Positions 61,947 through 64,000 of a stretch of 64,000 nt of DNA are shown here, piece after piece. How positions within the stretch are numbered: position 1 is the first letter of the stretch; each line of letters opens with the position of its first letter. This DNA is from 0-14-0-80-60-11 sp049322355 (GTDB lineage: Bacteria; Desulfobacterota; Desulfobaccia; Desulfobaccales; 0-14-0-80-60-11), in assembly GCA_049322355.1 (NCBI GenBank), contig JBMORG010000010.1, forward strand, positions 1-64,000, written 5' to 3'. Under the pieces are notes generated by a model. That model had not been told where the DNA came from, did not search any database, and saw only the letters and a list, made by a program, of their open reading frames with translations. The translations under genes and the position numbers were made by a program.

Positions 61947-63146
61947 ATGCGGATATTACTTATTGTAGTTCCTTATAGGCCCAGTATCCTTTCATGTGCG
62001 AACCTCATTCATGATCTTGCAGTAGAATTTCACCGGTTGGGACATGAACCTATAGTAATAGCTGGAGATGAAAATATTTCGATTAATTGCCAAGTTTCCT
62101 CTGAAGATGGCGTAAAAGTCTTGCGTATAAGGACTGGCAAAAGGAAATCCGCAACCAAGGTTATGCGCGCTATTAACGAAATAAGGCTTTCAAATATTAT
62201 TTGGAAGGAGGGGAAACATTTTTTCAATAATCATCCTTGCGATTTAATTATTTATTACTCACCACCAATATTCTTGGGACCGCTTGTTAAAAGGCTAAAA
62301 AAGAAATTCCATTGTCCGGCTTATTTGCTTCTTGGTGATATATTTCCACAATGGGCAGAAGAAATGAGGATATTACGAAAAGGTTTAATATATTACTATT
62401 TTAAGTTTAAGCAACGGCAGAGTTTCGAGGCGGCTGATATTATTAGGGTTCAATCTCCAGCCAACCTGCTATATTTCAAAAATAATGGACTTGATAAAAA
62501 ATATCATATTGAGGTACTTTACAATTGGACCACTTTAACTAAAAAATGTCTACCAAGCAATACCTATCGTATCCAATTAGGGTTACAAAATAAAGTGGTG
62601 TTTTTTTATGGAGGCAATCTCGGTGTAGCCCAAGATATCGATAATATTATTTATCTTGCGGAAAAATTACAGAATGAGCCAACAGCTTATTTTTTACTTG
62701 TGGGTGACGGGAGTGAAGTAAGCCGTTTAAAAGCCCAAATAACCTCAAAAAAATTGACCAATATCTCTATACATGACCCTGTGGATCATGAAAAATATAT
62801 GTCTATGTTGTCCGAATTTGATGTGGGATTGATTTCTCTTGACCGTCGCATAAAATCTCATAATTTTCCTGGGAAATTGATGGATTATATGTATCATGCC
62901 AAGCCAATACTGGCCAGCATAAACCCTGGCAATGATTTGAAAGAAATGATAGAAGAAAACGAAGCTGGCTTGGTTTGTATAAACGGTGACACTGATACAT
63001 TTGCTTTTTATGCCAGAAAATTATTAATAGATAACGACTTGCGTCAAAAGTTAGGTCTTAACGCCCGTAAACTTTTAGAAAGTACTTTTTCGGTTTCAAA
63101 GGCTGCCGGGCAAATTTTATCTCATTTCAGGCCCGGATTATCATAG
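61947..63146 (+). CDS. Family 4 glycosyltransferase (WbuB/FucNAc-transferase-like)
   Basis: 399 residues, GT-B. ILLIVVPYRPSILSCANLIH opens it; FFYGGNLGVAQDIDNIIYLA and FPGKLMDYMYHAKPILASI are the donor-site regions. The latter is typical of WbuB/WcaI-type transferases, several of which use L-FucNAc or L-QuiNAc donors, matching the UDP-L-amino sugar genes upstream. The ATG at 61947 follows GAAGGA; a GTG at 61917 is less likely. The gap 63147-63403 shows no gene. Confidence 0.85.
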   Translation: MRILLIVVPYRPSILSCANLIHDLAVEFHRLGHEPIVIAGDENISINCQVSSEDGVKVLRIRTGKRKSATKVMRAINEIRLSNIIWKEGKHFFNNHPCDLIIYYSPPIFLGPLVKRLKKKFHCPAYLLLGDIFPQWAEEMRILRKGLIYYYFKFKQRQSFEAADIIRVQSPANLLYFKNNGLDKKYHIEVLYNWTTLTKKCLPSNTYRIQLGLQNKVVFFYGGNLGVAQDIDNIIYLAEKLQNEPTAYFLLVGDGSEVSRLKAQITSKKLTNISIHDPVDHEKYMSMLSEFDVGLISLDRRIKSHNFPGKLMDYMYHAKPILASINPGNDLKEMIEENEAGLVCINGDTDTFAFYARKLLIDNDLRQKLGLNARKLLESTFSVSKAAGQILSHFRPGLS

Positions 63147-63403
63147 AAAAATATAAATTAACTTGAGGGGTTATTTGCTGCTTTATAGGTAATCACGGGA
63201 AAGGCTTTTCTCTACCCCTGGTTTTTCCGTTTTTTATGATTCCTTCAGGCCAGGTCAAACAGCGGAAAAGCCGCCAGGCCCAATGGTTTGGTTACCGGAG
63301 TTAGCGAATAGGTTGCCCCAATGGTAAATTGTTTTAATGCCGCGAAAAACTTTTGAAGACCTGGAACCAATTTTCGTGTAATTTCTCCGGAAAGAGAGCC
63401 AGG

Positions 63404-64000
63404 ATGAATCTACAGAACCCCATTGATTTTGTTGATCTAAAAGCGCAACAGCGGGCAATCTTGCCACTAATAATGGAAAGGATTTACAAAGTCCTATCTC
63501 ACGGTCAATATATTATGGGACCGGAGATTAAGGAATTGGAGAACAAACTGGCTGCCTACGTGGGAGTCAAGCATGCCATAACCTGCTCTTCTGGAACTGA
63601 TGCTCTGCTCATGCCTTTAATGGCCCTCGGCGTAGGCCCCGGCGATGCCATTTTTACTACGCCTTTTACCTTTATCGCCACTGCCGAGGTCATTCAACTG
63701 CTGGGCGCCACCCCGGTATTCGTCGATATCGATCCCCGCACTTTTAATATTGATCCTGATTCACTGGCAATTGCCGTGGCTAATTGTGGAAAAAACCCCA
63801 AGACCGCCAATCTAAGACCCAGGGGAATAATCCCTGTAGATCTTTTTGGACAACCAGCCGATTATGATCGGATCAATGCGCTTGCCAAACAATATGGGTT
63901 ATTTGTTTTGGAGGACGCGGCTCAATCCTTCGGCGCCACCTTGAAAGGCAAAAAAACCTGCTCCCTGGCTGATATTGCGGCAACCTCCTTCTTCCCGGCT
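63404..64000 (+). CDS. DegT/DnrJ/EryC1 aminotransferase (cut by window end)
   Basis: The first 199 codons: MNLQNPIDFVDLKAQQRAIL, HAITCSSGTDALLMPLMALG, FTTPFTFIATAEVIQLLGAT and VLEDAAQSFGA are typical of WlbC/WbpE-like sugar aminotransferases. The window ends at TSFFPA, right before the expected catalytic lysine (SFFPxK). There is no stop codon in the window. ATG at 63404 has a weak purine-rich site. Confidence 0.85.
   Translation, partial: MNLQNPIDFVDLKAQQRAILPLIMERIYKVLSHGQYIMGPEIKELENKLAAYVGVKHAITCSSGTDALLMPLMALGVGPGDAIFTTPFTFIATAEVIQLLGATPVFVDIDPRTFNIDPDSLAIAVANCGKNPKTANLRPRGIIPVDLFGQPADYDRINALAKQYGLFVLEDAAQSFGATLKGKKTCSLADIAATSFFPA

Noticed and set aside
1..64000. CRISPR arrays, rRNA genes or prophage structural genes
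   Set aside because: I saw no regularly spaced repeats, rRNA signatures or capsid, tail or terminase-like genes in the window.

Overview
The window looks like chromosome of a Gram-negative, anaerobic, cytochrome-rich bacterium, most probably a member of the Desulfobacterota (Desulfobacca/Syntrophobacter-like deltaproteobacteria). This placement rests on seven c-type or b-type cytochrome genes, outer-membrane proteins and lipoproteins, and a large lipopolysaccharide/exopolysaccharide locus. It is an inference from gene content; no rRNA or other phylogenetic marker is present.

Layout. 1-5.3 kb is a small accessory region. A fragment of an insertion-sequence end and a clean promoter precede tRNA-Gln and tRNA-Asn. 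A three-gene minus-strand unit follows (DUF433 antitoxin, DUF5615 PIN-like toxin, unknown protein), closed by a partial copy of the tRNA-Asn 3' flank, then a tyrosine integrase. A complete group II intron with its reverse transcriptase is inserted just in front of the integrase start, antisense to it. 5.3-13.9 kb is a minus-strand extracellular electron transfer region: a cytochrome b / triheme / octaheme-lipoprotein unit that probably takes electrons from (or gives them to) the quinone pool, a NapC-like heptaheme protein, a small periplasmic monoheme cytochrome, and a decaheme MtrA plus beta-barrel MtrB pair crossing the outer membrane. A frameshifted scrap of a second NapC gene lies between them. 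14-21 kb holds two small unknown genes in convergent overlap, a 220-bp stretch dense in inverted repeats (possible structured RNA), and a tripartite RND efflux pump.

22-64 kb is one very long plus-strand glycan locus, continuing past the window. It has chain-length regulator, flippase and polymerase genes, so export is probably Wzx/Wzy-type. Sugar-building modules can be read in order: KdnB and KdnA (8-amino-Kdo), a NeuB-type synthase with an SpsF-type nucleotidyltransferase, a Gfo/Idh oxidoreductase and a DegT aminotransferase; an aldolase / KdsB / Gfo-Idh / SIS isomerase / 2-hydroxyacid dehydrogenase / IMPase-like group of unknown product; a CDP-6-deoxyhexose set (RfbF, RfbG, cupin epimerase, SDR); and a UDP-L-QuiNAc or UDP-L-FucNAc set. 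Eight methyltransferases are interspersed, so the glycan is probably heavily methylated. From about 52.4 kb the DNA becomes clearly AT-rich, and patches of similar composition occur earlier (about 24.5, 33.4, 35.7 and 36.8 kb), which points to assembly of the locus from horizontally acquired blocks.

Most functional names are family-level assignments made by reading motifs in the translated sequence; no database search was possible.
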